A DNA stretch of 64,000 nucleotides from Myotis daubentonii (lineage: Eukaryota; Chordata; Mammalia; Chiroptera; Vespertilionidae), in assembly GCF_963259705.1 (NCBI RefSeq), contig NC_081844.1, forward strand, positions 48,345,501 to 48,409,500. Direction: 5' to 3'. The translations under genes were made by a program, and so were the position numbers. Below the pieces are notes generated by a model that was given only the letters and a program-made list of their open reading frames with translations, did no database searches and was not told where the DNA came from. This document shows, piece by piece, positions 47,800-60,165 of the stretch; within the stretch, counting starts at the first letter, position 1, and each line of letters opens with the position of its first letter.

Positions 47800-50490
47800 C
47801 ATAACCTCCATCTCTGTTAATGTACCCACTGGGTGATGACAGGGGTTGCTGGGGAAAGGAGCTGCCTGTCATCCAAAGAATGGATAATTCTATCTTTTTT
47901 ATTATTGAATTCTTCCTTAGGTAAGGTTACCATTTAGTGAGCATTCACACGGGACACAAATATTTTTGCTTTTTGCTCATTTAGAGAAATCTATCCACAT
48001 ACCTCTTATTCAAAGTTCCTTATCACCAATTTTCCAAACATGTTCCTTCTCAGTCCCTGAATCATTGGTTAAGTGCATGAATTGTTATGTAGTTACACAT
48101 CTGGCCATTTTCCTTCACCTTTCTCTTTCACAGTAAAATAAATAATGAGGTATGCTGCTCCAAGTTCTGTCGGCGATGGAGGAATTCCCTTCACCATAAT
48201 CCTTTAAAGATGTTTCAGAAATATTTAAATCCTTTAAAGATTTCTCTTGCTCTGGGTCTCACTCAAAAACTATAACTATAGCTGTCCACTTTCAGATGGT
48301 GCCTGGGTATGGTACAGAACCATCTGTAAACTAGACCTGAGTCTTTTCTTCCTCTGTCAGCTGATCATAGGAAAATCTACCTGGGGCCATAGGTACAGAC
48401 TAGGAGAGAGAAGGCAGTGTAGCAACAGTAGCCACTATAGGCATTTGGGCCATTTCTTTACATTAGTTACTTGAGCCATCATGGCCTGCTCAGAAACAAT
48501 CATGATGAAGTGAAGCTGTTCACACCCAAGCTTTATGGCATGGTGGGTTGGAGTGCATGATAGGCAGCTCAGATTGCATGGTAACTTGGTGGCCCATGGC
48601 TCAGCATTCATTCTCTACTGAGGCCCAGTAGCAGAGCAGAAACTATTTCTCAAAAAAGAGAGTAGCTATTTTGGGAGAATGGCAGGGATATGCTCCAAAA
48701 TCCTAAGGACCTGGGCTGTGAGTCATCTATAGGAGCCTCTCAGAGGCTCCAAACAGCATCCTTAGCTGCAACTCACCCATCAAGCACCTTTGATCCTCCT
48801 GCGTCATGTGGCTCAAGTAACAGAGCAGCTTGCACAGCAGCCTAGACCTGTTGCAGAGCTTTGTCTTGCTCTGGGTCTCACTCAAAAACTAGCATCTTCT
48901 CTGGCTACTTGGTAAATGGGATGAAGTAACACACCCAAGTGAGGAATATATTACTCCCCAAATCCAAAGAGACCCTCTAAGCATTGTGCCTCTTTTTTGG
49001 TTGTAGCAGGGGCCAGATGCAACAACTTATTCTTCAGCTTAGAAAGTATGTCTAGACGTGCCCCACACCATTTGACGTCCTAGAAATTTTATTGAGTTAT
49101 AGGCCCCTAGATTGTTGTCAGTTTTATTCCCTACCCTCTGACATGCAAATATCTTATCAATAAGTGTAGAATAGTTGCTACTTCTTGCTCACTCAATCCA
49201 GTCAGCATAAATGGCATAAATGTAATGGGCCGGTGTAATTTCTGGTGGAAGAGAAAGTCAAGAAAGATCTCTGGGAACTAAATTACAGCATAAGATTGAA
49301 GAGTTTACATACTACTGAGAGAGAACCATGAGGATGGATTGCTGGCCTTGCCAGCTGAAAGTAATCTGATTTTGTGATCTTTACTAAGACATATTTAAAA
49401 AATGCATTTGCTAGATAAACAGCTAAGTACCGGGTACCAGGGGATGTGTTAATTTTCTCAAGCAATTAAGCCACATCTGGTACACCTGCTGCAATTGAAG
49501 TCCTTACCCAGTTAAGCCTTCAGTGATCCACTGTCCTTCAACAGCCATCTGTCTTAAGCACAGGCCAGACAGGCAGATTGAATGGGGATGCTGTGCGAAT
49601 CACCACCTCTTTCTGTCAAGTCCTTAACTGTGCCACTCATCTTTGCAATCACTCCAAATATGCAGTAATGCTTTTGGTTTACTGTTTTTCGGAAGAGTCA
49701 CCTCTAATGTTTCCACTTGGCCTTTCCTACCGTAATTGCTCTCTTCACACAGGTCAAGACATCAACATAAGGGTTTTTTTCAGCAGCTTGGTGGATTTAT
49801 TCCAATTATGCATTCTGGAAGTGAAGAAATAACCACAAGATGGTTTTGGGGAACCACTGGGCCCACTGTCAGATGGATCTGACGTGAAATCTCATTGATC
49901 ATCTGACCTCCATAAATCCGTACTCTGGTGAATCACAGTGATGTTTGGGGTCTCTAGGAATTAGTGTCAGTGCATAAATGGTGTCAGTCTAGTAGTTCCT
50001 GGAAAGGCAGCTTACTTTCTTTTCTCAAATGCAGTTACCCTGGTAAAATACTACTAGTATATAGATCCCTTTAGGGGAAAACTGGGAGACATATTAACAG
50101 TTTAAAGGTTTCCCAGTGTACCAGAGTCCTTTTTCCAGGGGAGCCAGCCTCTCCTTTATTCGAGGGGTTTAGGTCTGTAAAATGGCTCAGGTATGGGAAT
50201 TTAAAACAGAGGGGATGTGACTCTGTTTTCTGTGATTCAGATTAAGCTTTAGTTCACCTGATTTAGAACATTTCTGCTTATACAGATCAAGTAAGAGCTT
50301 AATATGCATCCTACATATTTCATCCTGGGAACACCATGATCATATAATCAATGACATGTCTGTGTGAGTTGGCTACTTTGATTGCTTCTTTGACTCAGCT
50401 GTCCCTAACCACACCCACCTTGCCTTTGGCCATTGAGTGGCTGTCACTTGACCTCTGCTACCTGGGGATCCAATTACCCTGTGTTTCTTT
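47800..50490 (-). mobile_element. Ancient ERVL-type internal region (pol remnant), antisense
   Basis: Long stretch of antisense endogenous-retrovirus DNA. Recognisable blocks include 'gccccacaccatttgacgtc' (49055), 'gttgctacttcttgctcact' (49175), 'tgctggccttgccagctgaa' (49341), 'gggtaccaggggatgtgtta', 'ccaattatgcattctggaag' (49801) and 'gggcccactgtcagatgg' (49860). Reading on the minus strand, the reverse-transcriptase active-site region lies near 49205-49231 and its aspartate pair is not intact. Frames are broken throughout, and no flanking LTRs were identified. Similarity to ERVL or MaLR internal sequence is from memory; ends are approximate. Confidence 0.65.
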
Positions 50491-50714
50491 TTTTATTATT
50501 AAAAGTTTTTTATGTTGATATTATTGCAGGTGTCAGCCTCTTTGGTTTATTCTTAAGGTCCTTTAAGAATGTGATGTTATTTACATATCTTTAGGGACTT
50601 AATTTCCTGATTTTTCAGCCCATTGGGTGCTTTTTTATAATATTATTTTTCCTCATATGCTTTTAATTTTAATCTTAATGTTCTTTCTGTGTTTTATTTT
50701 TCTTTTCTTTTTTT

Positions 50715-51050
50715 ACAAATATTAACTTTTTTTTTATTGCTTAAAGTATTACAAAGGGTATTACATATGTGTCCCGCCCTTGACAGTCCCCTAGCCTCCC
50801 CTACCCCCCAGTGTCTTATGTCCATTGGTTATGCTTATATGCATGCATACAAGTCCTTAGGTTGATCTCTTACCCCCCTCCCTCCTGCCCCCCAACCCTC
50901 CCCGGCCTTCCCGCTGCAGTTTGACAATCTGTTTGAGGCAGCTCTGCCTCTGTATCTATTATTGTTCAAAAGTTTATAATAGTCTCTATTATCCATGAAT
51001 GACTGAGATGTCTCTGCTTATCCTTTTCTGTCTGGTAGTTTTGGTATGTT
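50715..51050 (-). mobile_element. L1 3' end (reverse)
   Basis: 'ggtattacatatgtgtcccg', 'ccattggttatgcttatatg', 'catacaagtccttaggttga', C-rich block, 'cagtttgacaatctgttt'. A perfect 8-bp-arm hairpin, TTGACATA/TATGTCAA, lies just right of it at about 51055-51076. TTAACTTT on both sides may be a short target duplication. Confidence 0.8.
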
Positions 51051-51079
51051 AACTTTGACATAGAAAGTTATGTCAACTT

Positions 51080-52615
51080 TTTTTTTTTAATTCTATGTTT
51101 GAGTAGCCTGGCTATACTGGCAGGTCAGATTTTCTTTCCTGTGAAGATATTGGGATTTGGAGATCAGTCCTGCATGCTTAGACTTGGTTATTCCTATTCA
51201 CTAGCAAATCTGCTGCTCTGTTGAGCTGTAGACCTATGAAAATGCTCACTTTAAAAAAACTAATTTTCCTGAGTAGCTCTCAGTTTAAGAACTTGTCCCA
51301 GGCTCTTATCTGCTTGTGTCCACCCTTCAAGTAGATACTTTTGGTGAGACAACTGTTCGTTGCTGCCCATTTTGGAACTGGAGCCCAGCTGCCCCAGGGT
51401 TTCATAGAATTATCAATCACGGTGGCTCCTGACTGTTATTTATCTTTATTTCAATATATTTTCTTTCAGTACCTCATTTAGGAAACATTTATTGTGGAAT
51501 TTGTATAAACACATTTCTTATTTTTTAATATTATGAAGTTATGTCTAGATTTTTTCATTTTAATACATTTTTATTCTCCTTATCACATCAGTTCTCAATT
51601 ATCCACTCCTGTGACTGTAACTAATTCCATTTGGGCATTGTATAAATTTCAAATGCAAAAATAATATATATCATGAATGCAGAAAGTTAGGATTCCAATG
51701 ATGACATGGAGACTGAGAAAACAGAAATAACATATAATGGAAATTTGTAGGTTCTGCCAGTCTTAGACAGTGATGCAAAACTGCTGCTTCTGGGACTTTG
51801 ATATTTAAATTTCAATGGAAAATGTGAAAAGACATGTGAGTCAGTAGTGAAATAGTTTTAGCATTTTTAAGAAGTGGGAAAAGATACATTTTTAACTTTT
51901 TATTGATGATAGCACATGAAGGCTCATATTTTATATTAGTACATATTTTTGGTTAGTATCAGTTTGAGTGCAAACGTAACTCTAGGTTAAACTATACTTT
52001 AAAATTTGAATGTATAGTTTATCATTTGAAAGTAAACATTCTCTGATTTTTCCAGTTAATAAAAATATAATCACTGTGGCATGAATAAAGTCTGATTAAG
52101 ATTTTTGGTTAATTAGAAATAAAAAACATAACTGGAATTCCTGTTTAAATAAAATCTAACAGGAAATTGCTAAATAATAATTTTAAAAAGCAGATATAAA
52201 TGAAATACGTAAACCCTGGATTAAGTAGGAGACTTAATGAAAATTTTCTCCTATCATTTGCCCCCCCCTTCTTAGTCAACTGTTTAAAAACCAGTGAGTA
52301 GGAGATATCTGTCACAAGAATATTAGACATAATGCAAATAATTTCAATCTGAACTTGAATTACTGCAAAGTAATAGAAACTCTCTTTGACCTGAGAAGGG
52401 AAATTGCTGTGGATCAACGAGAATTTATATATCTATATATCTATATATATTTATTCCTCTAGTGCCTATCTCAAGAATTTATTCTTCATTTATTGAACAT
52501 CTCATCTTTCCTATATAAGAGAGAATGCTTCTGTTTAGACCTTATAGAATATACTGCTAATTACTTATATTATTTATTGAATTAGCTTTGTATTTTCTCA
52601 CAATTTTATTTTAAA
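51080..52615. other. AT-rich unique DNA
   Basis: The first 350 bp are less AT-rich but unrecognised. A TATATC short tandem repeat is at 52426-52450. Confidence 0.5.
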
Positions 52616-52930
52616 CTAGAGGCCTGGTGAATGGATTCATGCACTGGTGGGGTCCCTTGGCCTGGCCTGTGGGGATCGGGCAGAAACAGGCTCTCCGACA
52701 CCACCTGAGGGGTCCCAGATTGCAAGAGGGCGGTTCTCGGGTGATGTACCCCAGAATTAAGCTCCCTTCTCTCTGGTTCTGGTGTGTCATCTGAGAACCA
52801 CAGCTGCCAAGTCACCACAGCTTGGCAGCTTCTGTGTTGAGCGTCTGCCACCTGGTGGTCATTGTGCATCATAGCTACCGGTCAGATGGTCGAACAGTTG
52901 GACGGTTGCTTAGGCTTTTAAATATATAGA
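52616..52930 (-). mobile_element. Non-autonomous Helitron, 315 bp
   Basis: Minus orientation: TCTATATATTTAAAAGCC start (right edge 52930, host T at 52931), subterminal 'ggtggcagacgctcaacaca', and 3' end with TGCATGAATCC hairpin remains and CTAG (52616-52619; host A at 52615). The 88-codon frame inside is not a gene. Confidence 0.92.
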
Positions 52931-52931
52931 T

Positions 52932-54104
52932 ATGCTTTTAGGTGTATTACAAAATGTCACTTTTTTATGGCTTTCACAAGAAGTAAACAGACTGAAATGC
53001 TTCCCTTACTCAGAGTAGAAGCAGGGCAGCACTAACCAGGTGTCCTGCTAAATAAAAGCAATCTGACAGATGGCAGAAGTGCAGCAAAGGACAGGGTCCA
53101 GATAGTTTGGCAAGATCTAAAATCTAAACATAGGAAAGGTAATATTATAGAACAAGGGATCCTAGAGTAGAGATTGAGTGCTCTTCTTTTATTCTCTTTG
53201 CTGGACCTAGGAATCTTTATTGACAAGAGTGGACTGTAGGCAGAATGAGGTCAAAGGTGTACAGGGAAGTCTTGCCCTTGATTGAATGATACTGGTGTTA
53301 TTTTCACAGAGCTGATTAATTCTGTCTTCCTAAATTTGATTCATTCTCAATAAGAGGAAAAAATATGGGAAAGAAATAAAAGGAGAAGGTTAAAGAGACA
53401 GTAGAACTACCAGTGAAGGGCAGCAAAGAACAACCGAATGTAAAATACCATCTTATGCTGTCCTTACTTGGAATGAAAGGCTTCTCCTTTCAAAAGAATG
53501 AATTAAGAAATACATAATTAAATCAGGTAGATACTGTATTTCAAGCTGTGACTGTTTGGAAGTTTTATTCTTAGTTCTGTATTTGTTTTCATTCTAATTC
53601 TGAATTAACAGAGTAAAACCAAGAAGAACACTTTCTCATTTTAATTTATTTTATATCCTATGCATTCAGCTAGTAGGCAAGAGATAACTTAGTAATAAAT
53701 GCTTGATAAAATATACTTTCCATTAACAAAGTTTATTGAATAATTTTGTTGTGCTTATCTCTCATTGGGTTGCCACTACAGTTACCCAAAGGTGGAAAGT
53801 ACCCAAATAGATTTAAAAAAAAAAGGCATATGAGAATCATCATTTTAGTTGGATCAACCAATTTCATTAGACACCCTTGACTCATTATTCAAACTAACAG
53901 AGTTATTAATAAAGCTATTATATTTCTGATTTTTTTCCAGGCAGACAGTTATGATTATAAAAAAAAATGAAACAGCAATCCATGTTATTTGATATTTGTT
54001 CAATAAATGTAAAGGCCACTGAGAGCAATATATTCATTTTTACTTATATACAATGTTTATTTTAATATTTTTAACAATTTTCTAAGTCAACTTTGCTCAA
54101 AATA
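52932..54104. other. AT-rich unique DNA
   Basis: Nothing recognised. Confidence 0.55.
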
Positions 54105-54262
54105 AATTCCAAAATTCACCAATATTACTTGGAGAGCTTTAAACAATTCAGATTACCAGGCTAATCCCAGGCCTTTTGGATCAGTATTTTTGGGGTAGAG
54201 TTTGGAAATCTGCATTTTTATGAGATTTTTATGTACTGAGAGATTGAGAACCATTATTCTAA
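54105..54262 (+). mobile_element. Old MER5/MER20-type hAT (Charlie group) fragment
   Basis: 'tacttggagagctttaaaca', 'ggctaatcccaggcc', 'ggggtagagtttggaaatct', ending 'gattgagaaccatta' follow the order of this ancient mammalian MITE group. The left inverted end is lost. Confidence 0.65.
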
Positions 54263-55376
54263 GCTGATCTGTCAGGTTTCATTTAGCTAATATCAACATT
54301 GTAAGCCTAACTTTAATTTAAATGATATTTCAATGAGTTTTTAATAATAGAGTTAATTTAATTAAGAAGGAAAGCATGAGCCTATCAGACTAAAAGAAGA
54401 AATGACTTGAGGAATTACTATCTATTTTTTGTACCAGAAATTTTTAAAGTAAATTTACTTTATATTTATAGAAGGAAGAAACTAATCCTCTAAATCTCAA
54501 CATAGAGATTCAATTTAGTCTCAACCATTTTCCCCAATTTTTCTCCACTTTAATAAACATATTTAAGTTCAATTAAACATAAATAAAATAAAAGGAAATA
54601 GCCAAGCATTAGGTCATCATACTGAAGACTTAATTGGTTGAAAATTGCAAATGAATAAAATTCTATTGGAAAAGAACAGTTGAGATAGGAAAATCAAGAA
54701 AAAGTTTCAGGTAAATAATATGTAATACCATTGTAGATTCACTGAAACAAAGTTTAATTATCCAAAATTTACAATCAATTTGATACAGGCATTTCCAGGT
54801 AATACATTCCCAATGTATTTTCTCAGTGAGTAGTTCTTTTGAAGAATACTTTTTACCAATTCCCCAATGTATTTTTAACATCCTCATGTTTTTAGCATCT
54901 CTAATTAACACTTGTCAAAGTAAATTCCAACTATAAAGACAAAATATTTAATAGTTTATGGTTATTTTTTTGTTTTTGTTATTGTTTAAAGAATCCTTTT
55001 TCTTTTTTTAAATTTTATAATAGAAAATCATGTTCATTATTGAGTGTTGACAATATAGAAATGTGCAAATTAGAAAAAAGCTCCTTTAATTATAACATCC
55101 AGTGATGTTTGTGCTTAATATTTGGGGATCTATTTTTCCGGACTTGCTTCTATAAAACTAAATGTGCTTGTCTAAATATTTTATGTTTGAATTACATCAC
55201 ACACTCATTTGTTAGATACTAATAAATATTGATCATGAATATATTCTATATTATATTTTAATAAAATTTACATTAACATTTTAATGATTGTCTACAGTTA
55301 CATTTAGTGAATGGATGCATATGCATTCAGTAATGTCCTATAATTGGGTATTATGGTATATATATATATATATATT
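54263..55376. other. AT-rich unique DNA with a (TA)n tract
   Basis: A TA run at 55357-55375 abuts the next SINE. A piece near 54980-55150 may be old LINE DNA but is too diverged to call. Confidence 0.45.
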
Positions 55377-55588
55377 TTTTAAATATGTTTCATTGATTTT
55401 TTACAGAGAGGAAGGGAGAGGGTTAGAGAGTTAGAAACATCAATGAGAGAGAAACATCGATCAGCTGCCTCCTGCACACCCCCTACTGGGGATGTGCCCG
55501 CAACCAAGGTACATGCCCCTGACCGGAATCGAACCTGGGACCCTTCAGTCCGCAGGCCGACGCTCTATCCACTAAGCTAAATTGGTGA
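55377..55588 (-). mobile_element. VES-type SINE
   Basis: Reverse VES SINE: 'tttcattgattttttacaga', 'gctgcctcctgcacacccc', 'ccggaatcgaacctggg', 'ccactaagctaaattggtg'. Target duplication not clear because the left flank is a TA repeat. Confidence 0.93.
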
Positions 55589-55984
55589 TACAACAGTAAA
55601 CACAAATTCCTTAGTACAAATTTTTGTTAGTCATTAGTCTATATCCCTGAACATTTAAGTCTTTGGCCAAATTTTATGGCAATTTAATGGTATTAATGCA
55701 AGAATTGTGGCAATTTAAATTACCACAAGCTATGCTTTAGATAATCCATATTTCTATATACCTCGGTTGACATTTTTAGGAAAAGGTAATATTCGTTTTT
55801 TTAAAAAATATTTATACAAATTTTGCATTTGTTTATACTTCTTTTGCTCATCTTTTTTATTTGTGGAATTTCTCGAGTTGCTTTTTATTGTTGGGAGGAG
55901 CTGAATTTTTCTTAATAATATGTACTGTAGCTTTATGTATAGTCATAGATGGGTTCTTTCATATATTTGTGTCATTTATGTTAG

Positions 55985-56330
55985 TTGAAGTTTTTATATA
56001 CTAGTAAAAATTATAAAATTGTAAAAGATTCAAATGTTTAACAATAAAGGATTTATTAAATTTGTGCTATAGCAGAATACTCTGCAGTCCTTTAAAATGA
56101 ACATATAAATATCAATACATATTATTTATATTTTGAATGAAAAATGTACAAGATAGTACACCAAGACCTCTTTTTTATAAAGAAAAATGTACAGAAGCAT
56201 GCTTAGAAAAAGAAAAATTATCATCACTGGTTATCCATAAATAATGAATTTTTAAGGTCATCTTTTCCCATATATAGTTTATGATTTTTTTGCAATAAAT
56301 GTACATTGTTTTATAATAAGAAAGATAAAG
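55985..56330 (+). mobile_element. Possible ancient L1 3' fragment
   Basis: 'taacaataaaggatttatta', 'gcagtcctttaaaatgaaca', 'gaatgaaaaatgtacaagat' resemble old L1M 3' ends. Low similarity. Confidence 0.35.
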
Positions 56331-57657
56331 GTAACCAAAGCATTAAAATATACCTGGAAGTATTAAGTGATCCTTTATTTTTGCATAGCACATAACTAAG
56401 TTTATATTTAAGTGCATTCAATAACAGAGCTCGAAGTAGAACCCATATCTTTTGTCTTCTGGTTTTTATTCTTTCGTCTGCACAGTAATAGTTTTTGCAC
56501 AGTTTGAACTAGTTTAAATATTATTAATCTACATTCCACTTACTATTTTCTTTGATATACATTTATTCAGATGCTAAATAGACTGCTAAAAATTAGTAAT
56601 CTATTCCATACTGCAGTTTTTTCATGAAGCCAAATGGAATAAAATTCTCCAGAGTTATGCTTTATAGGTTTTACTTTGCTTATACTTACATTATATTGAC
56701 CCTTAAGAAATGTAATAGCAAATTAAACAGATGCAGCAAAGGCAACATTTTGCTCAATTCCACTGTATCACTCTGATTTCAGCCTTTTTGTTTGGCAAGA
56801 CTGACCAATGGAAAGGAATGTTAAGCCTGAAGTCACTCCCAGCAGAGCCTTTCTTTATCTCAGTTTATGTTCTTGAAAAGAAAAAAAAAATTGCGAAAAA
56901 GGAAGGAGCCAAATTTACAAAAGCATTCAAACATCTAAACATCTAGTCATGCAATTTGCTTGCTGAAAAAGTTCCACTCATTCTCAACCAATGCTCTCTG
57001 ATATGGGGTTCTTGATTTTCTTGGGGTTCAGACATTTGAATTAAATTCTATGAAGCAGTACAATGAGGGCTAAGTATATAAAGTCTTCTCCAGGTACCAT
57101 AAACTTCCTCCTGAGTTATTGTACCCAGTACACCAAAGGGACATCTTTCCTTTGTGATCCCTTTGGGCAATTACGCAATAATCACCTATCAACTACTAGC
57201 TTTAAGTTATAGGCCCCAGGAAGAATAATTGAATGATTTAAAACATGTTTCTAATGTTGATATGTACAAAGCAAAACATAATCTGAATCTCTAAATGAAG
57301 AACACCCACTGAAAAGGAAAGAGGAATAATGAATATAAATAAAACAAAAAATATATGATCAAAAAACTAAAGCTATTTTTTCTGTTTTATTCAGAGCTGA
57401 TGTTGTCTAACTATATATTTAAAGGAATTGCTAATTTGTATTTAATATCCAGTGTAGCTAAAATCTTTACTAAAACTGAGAGTAAAATGTTTATTTTTTT
57501 ACTAGAGTGCTGAATAAATCTGTCAAATTAAAATGCTGCAAACTGAATATTAAAGACTCATTAGCCTAAAAAGACTCCAGGAAAATTTTTACTTATTGTT
57601 TTAAAACAACATTTGTTCAGAGTTCAGAATTGTAGTCATGTAATTTCTCAATTCAAC
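56331..57657. other. AT-rich unique DNA
   Basis: A weak MIR-like tail ('cagagctcgaagtagaaccc') is at about 56425-56480. A 71-codon frame at 56731-56946 has no recognisable domain. Confidence 0.45.
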
Positions 57658-57755
57658 TTTTTTTAAAATTCCTTATTGTTGAAAGTATTACATATGTCCC
57701 CCCTTTTCCCCATTGACCTCTCCCAGCCTGCCCCTGCCAACATCTCTCTCATTTT
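57658..57755 (-). mobile_element. L1 3' end fragment (reverse, short)
   Basis: 'ccttattgttgaaagtatta' then 'catatgtcccccc' and 'cccattgacctctcccagcc' is an antisense L1 terminus. Confidence 0.75.
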
Positions 57756-58748
57756 GTTTGTTCTTATTCTTGGTCTCACACTTTCTCTTCTACTTACATT
57801 TCTTTTTTTCCCCCTTCTTTCTTTATTCCTTTTCTCTCTAAGGCTCTTCTTTACATTTTAGCATTTGTGTAATATGTGTAAATTATTACTGTGATGGCAG
57901 GTGACAGTTTTCTAAAAAGTAAAATTGTATGAGTCAAAATATAAAATATTTTCTGATAAAAGGCTGGAGACACTTGTTAAAATAACATTTAGGTAAAATA
58001 TGAGTAAATTGTGAACTTTTAGCAAATGGTGTTAATTATGAAGTCAAGTTTGACTTTCACTTTTTTTTTTACTAATCATTATATTTAAAACCAAATATAT
58101 GTTATGCATAATTCCACCATATATTCTATTGAATAAAGTACACAAACTCAGCGTAATAAAAATATACTAGCTTAATAAAAATTCTTCTTTTTAAAATGTA
58201 TTTTAAATGATTAAATGGTATTGGACTGTAGCCATTAGAAGCATTTATACATCTTCCTCTCTTGCTTAATTACAGTTGTAACTCTGGGTTTCTTTAAATT
58301 TCGCTTAAATTATTTCACTGATTTTTGTTTGTCTTATATTACTCAAAAATAAGAGCCAACATTTTATTAAGATTTGAAACATTCCAACTACCAGACAATG
58401 TAACTTCAACTATAATAATCATATTTTATTTTTTTCATTCAGGTTTAATTGGTGTGCTGTCTAAATGTCTTAATTTTAAATCATAAATACACTTTAGATA
58501 TTAATGTAGTTATAGACTGACAAAAAGAGTACAAGTTTAGTTATTAGTATTAAGTTTTAGTACCAGTTTAATTAAAACATAAATACTGTGTTTATGAACA
58601 TTACTTGCATATATATGAACTTACTCCTTCTCGTGAATGTAATATTTTTGAGGGGAAAAAAAAACAGTAAAAATGTTTATTATTTGTGTATTCTGTATTG
58701 ATGTGCATTACTAAATAGAACTCACATATTTGTCCTATTTATTACATA
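57756..58748. other. AT-rich unique DNA
   Basis: Nothing recognised. Confidence 0.55.
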
Positions 58749-59028
58749 CTAGAGGCCCGGTGCATGAAATTCGCAGGGAACGGGCCTAAGCTGGCAGTTG
58801 GACATCCTTAGCACTGCCGCAGAGGCGGGAGAGGCTCCTGCCACTGCCCCTGCACAATCCAGCCATAGCCCTGCTTCTGGCTGAGTGATGCTTCCCCTGT
58901 GGGAGTGCACTGACCACCGGGGGGCAGCTCCTGCATTGAGCGTCTGCCTCCTGGTGGTCAGTGCACATAATAGCAACCGGTCATTAACCATGTGGTTGAT
59001 TTGCATATTAGCCTTTCATTATATAGGA
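58749..59028 (-). mobile_element. Non-autonomous Helitron, 280 bp
   Basis: Minus orientation: TCCTATATAATGAAAGGC start (right edge 59028, host T next), 'atatgcaaatcaaccacatg', the inverted pair 'gaccaccaggaggcagacgc'/'gagctgccccccggtggtc', and CTAG 58749-58752 with host A before it. The 3' hairpin is partly lost ('gtgcatgaaattcgcag'). Confidence 0.92.
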
Positions 59029-59336
59029 TTAACTTAGGAAAAGTTAAGATTTCTTGAATGAGAATCTTTTAAAAATATACATAATTGTTGAGAATACAGT
59101 TATAAAATAAATATTTTATTTTGCACAATTTTTATAAGAACTGCTTTTTCCATATAGAGTTAAAACTTTAGGAGTTTTGAGTTATTAATTATTGTTATAA
59201 AGAGAACTATTTATTTACATACTTATATATGTAAGTATATATAATACCTAACAAGATACATTTATATTATTATGTCTATGTGTACTGCATCTATAACTAA
59301 TATATACACACACACACACACACACATACACACACA
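59029..59336. other. AT-rich spacer ending in (CA)n
   Basis: No element recognised. A small inverted repeat lies around 59222-59236 (CTTATATATGTAAG). A CA microsatellite at 59306-59336 leads straight into the next CTAG. Confidence 0.7.
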
Positions 59337-59506
59337 CTAGAGGCCCGGTGCACAGATTTGTGCACCAGTGGGGTCCCTCGGCCTGGCCTGCACCCTCTTG
59401 CAAACCAGGACCCCTCGGGGGATGTCAGACTGCTAGTTTTGGCCTGACCCCTCAGGCCAGACCAAGGGACCCAACCAGTGCACAAATCTGTGCACCAGGC
59501 CTCTAG
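59337..59506. mobile_element. Helitron segment with 3' termini at both ends (inverted pair)
   Basis: CTAGAGGCCCGGTGCACAGA at the left and, reverse-complemented, CTAGAGGCCTGGTGCACAGA at the right. The inverted similarity continues for about 52 bp with about 6 mismatches. Each end carries its own GTGCAC...GTGCAC hairpin and is followed by T in its own orientation. The centre has Helitron text ('cctcgggggatgtcagactg'). So 170 bp are bounded by two outward-facing 3' termini and no 5' terminus. Confidence 0.88.
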
Positions 59507-59598
59507 TAATCATATAAGATCTTTGGTTAATCTCTTCCCACCCTCCCCCCTGCCACTTCCCTCTGAGATTAATCAGTCTATTCCATGTTTTCATGCCT
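59507..59598 (-). mobile_element. L1 3' UTR fragment inside the Helitron cluster
   Basis: 'aagatctttggttaatctct', C-rich run, 'cacttccctctgagattaat', 'cagtctattccatgttt' match the antisense L1 3' UTR seen at about 43880-43980. Its left edge is exactly the CTAG|T of the preceding segment. Confidence 0.65.
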
Positions 59599-59685
59599 GT
59601 GCATTGAGAGTCTGCTCCCTGGTGGTCAGTGTGCATCATAGCTACTGGTAAAATGGTCGAATGGTCACTTAGGCATATATATATA
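59599..59685 (-). mobile_element. Helitron 5' terminal fragment
   Basis: Reverse complement reads a degenerate TATATATATGCCTAAGTGAC start, then 'gtagctatgatgcacactga' and 'ccaccagggagcagactctc', the HeliBat 5' subterminal text. Probably the 5' half of the element whose 3' end is at 59337. The leading TC is not preserved. It abuts the CTAG at 59686. Confidence 0.75.
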
Positions 59686-60160
59686 CTAGAGGCCCGGTGC
59701 ACAAATTTCATGCGGGGGGGGGGGGAGGTGTTCCCCTCAGCCCAGCCTGCACCATCTCTAATCTGGGACCCCTTGAGGGGTGTTTGACTGTTGGTTTAGG
59801 CCCCATGCAGCCTGCTGTTCAGTTGTTTGGTCATCCCTCACTAACCCCCCTGCTGGCCTGGTCGCCCCACACAGCCTACTTGTTCAGTCGTTTGGTTGTC
59901 CCTCACTAACCCCCTGCAGGCCTGGTTGCCCCAGGCAGCCTGCTTGCCCCAGGCAGCTTGCTTGTTCAATCGGTTGGTTGTTCCTCACTGACTCCCCTGC
60001 CGGCCTGGTCACCCCACACAGCCTACTTGTTCAGTCGTTTGGTTGTCTCTCACTAACCCCCCTGCTGGCCTGGTTGCCCCAGTCAGCCTGCTTGTTCAAT
60101 TGGTTGGTTGTTCCTCACTGACTCCCCTGCCGGCTTAGTCGTAGGCAGCCATCTTGAGGG
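59686..60160 (-). mobile_element. Helitron (reverse), 5'-truncated, with 64-bp minisatellite
   Basis: 3' end CTAGAGGCCCGGTGCACAAA (CTAG 59686-59689), G run, then 'cctcagcccagcctgcacc'. Five units of about 64 bp follow (59807-60147), typified by 'cttgttcagtcgtttggttg', 'ccctcactaacccc', 'ctgctggcctggtcgcccca', plus one partial unit. It meets the next Helitron head-to-head near 60160. The 113-codon and 70-codon frames come from the minisatellite. Confidence 0.82.
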
Positions 60161-60165
60161 CATGA

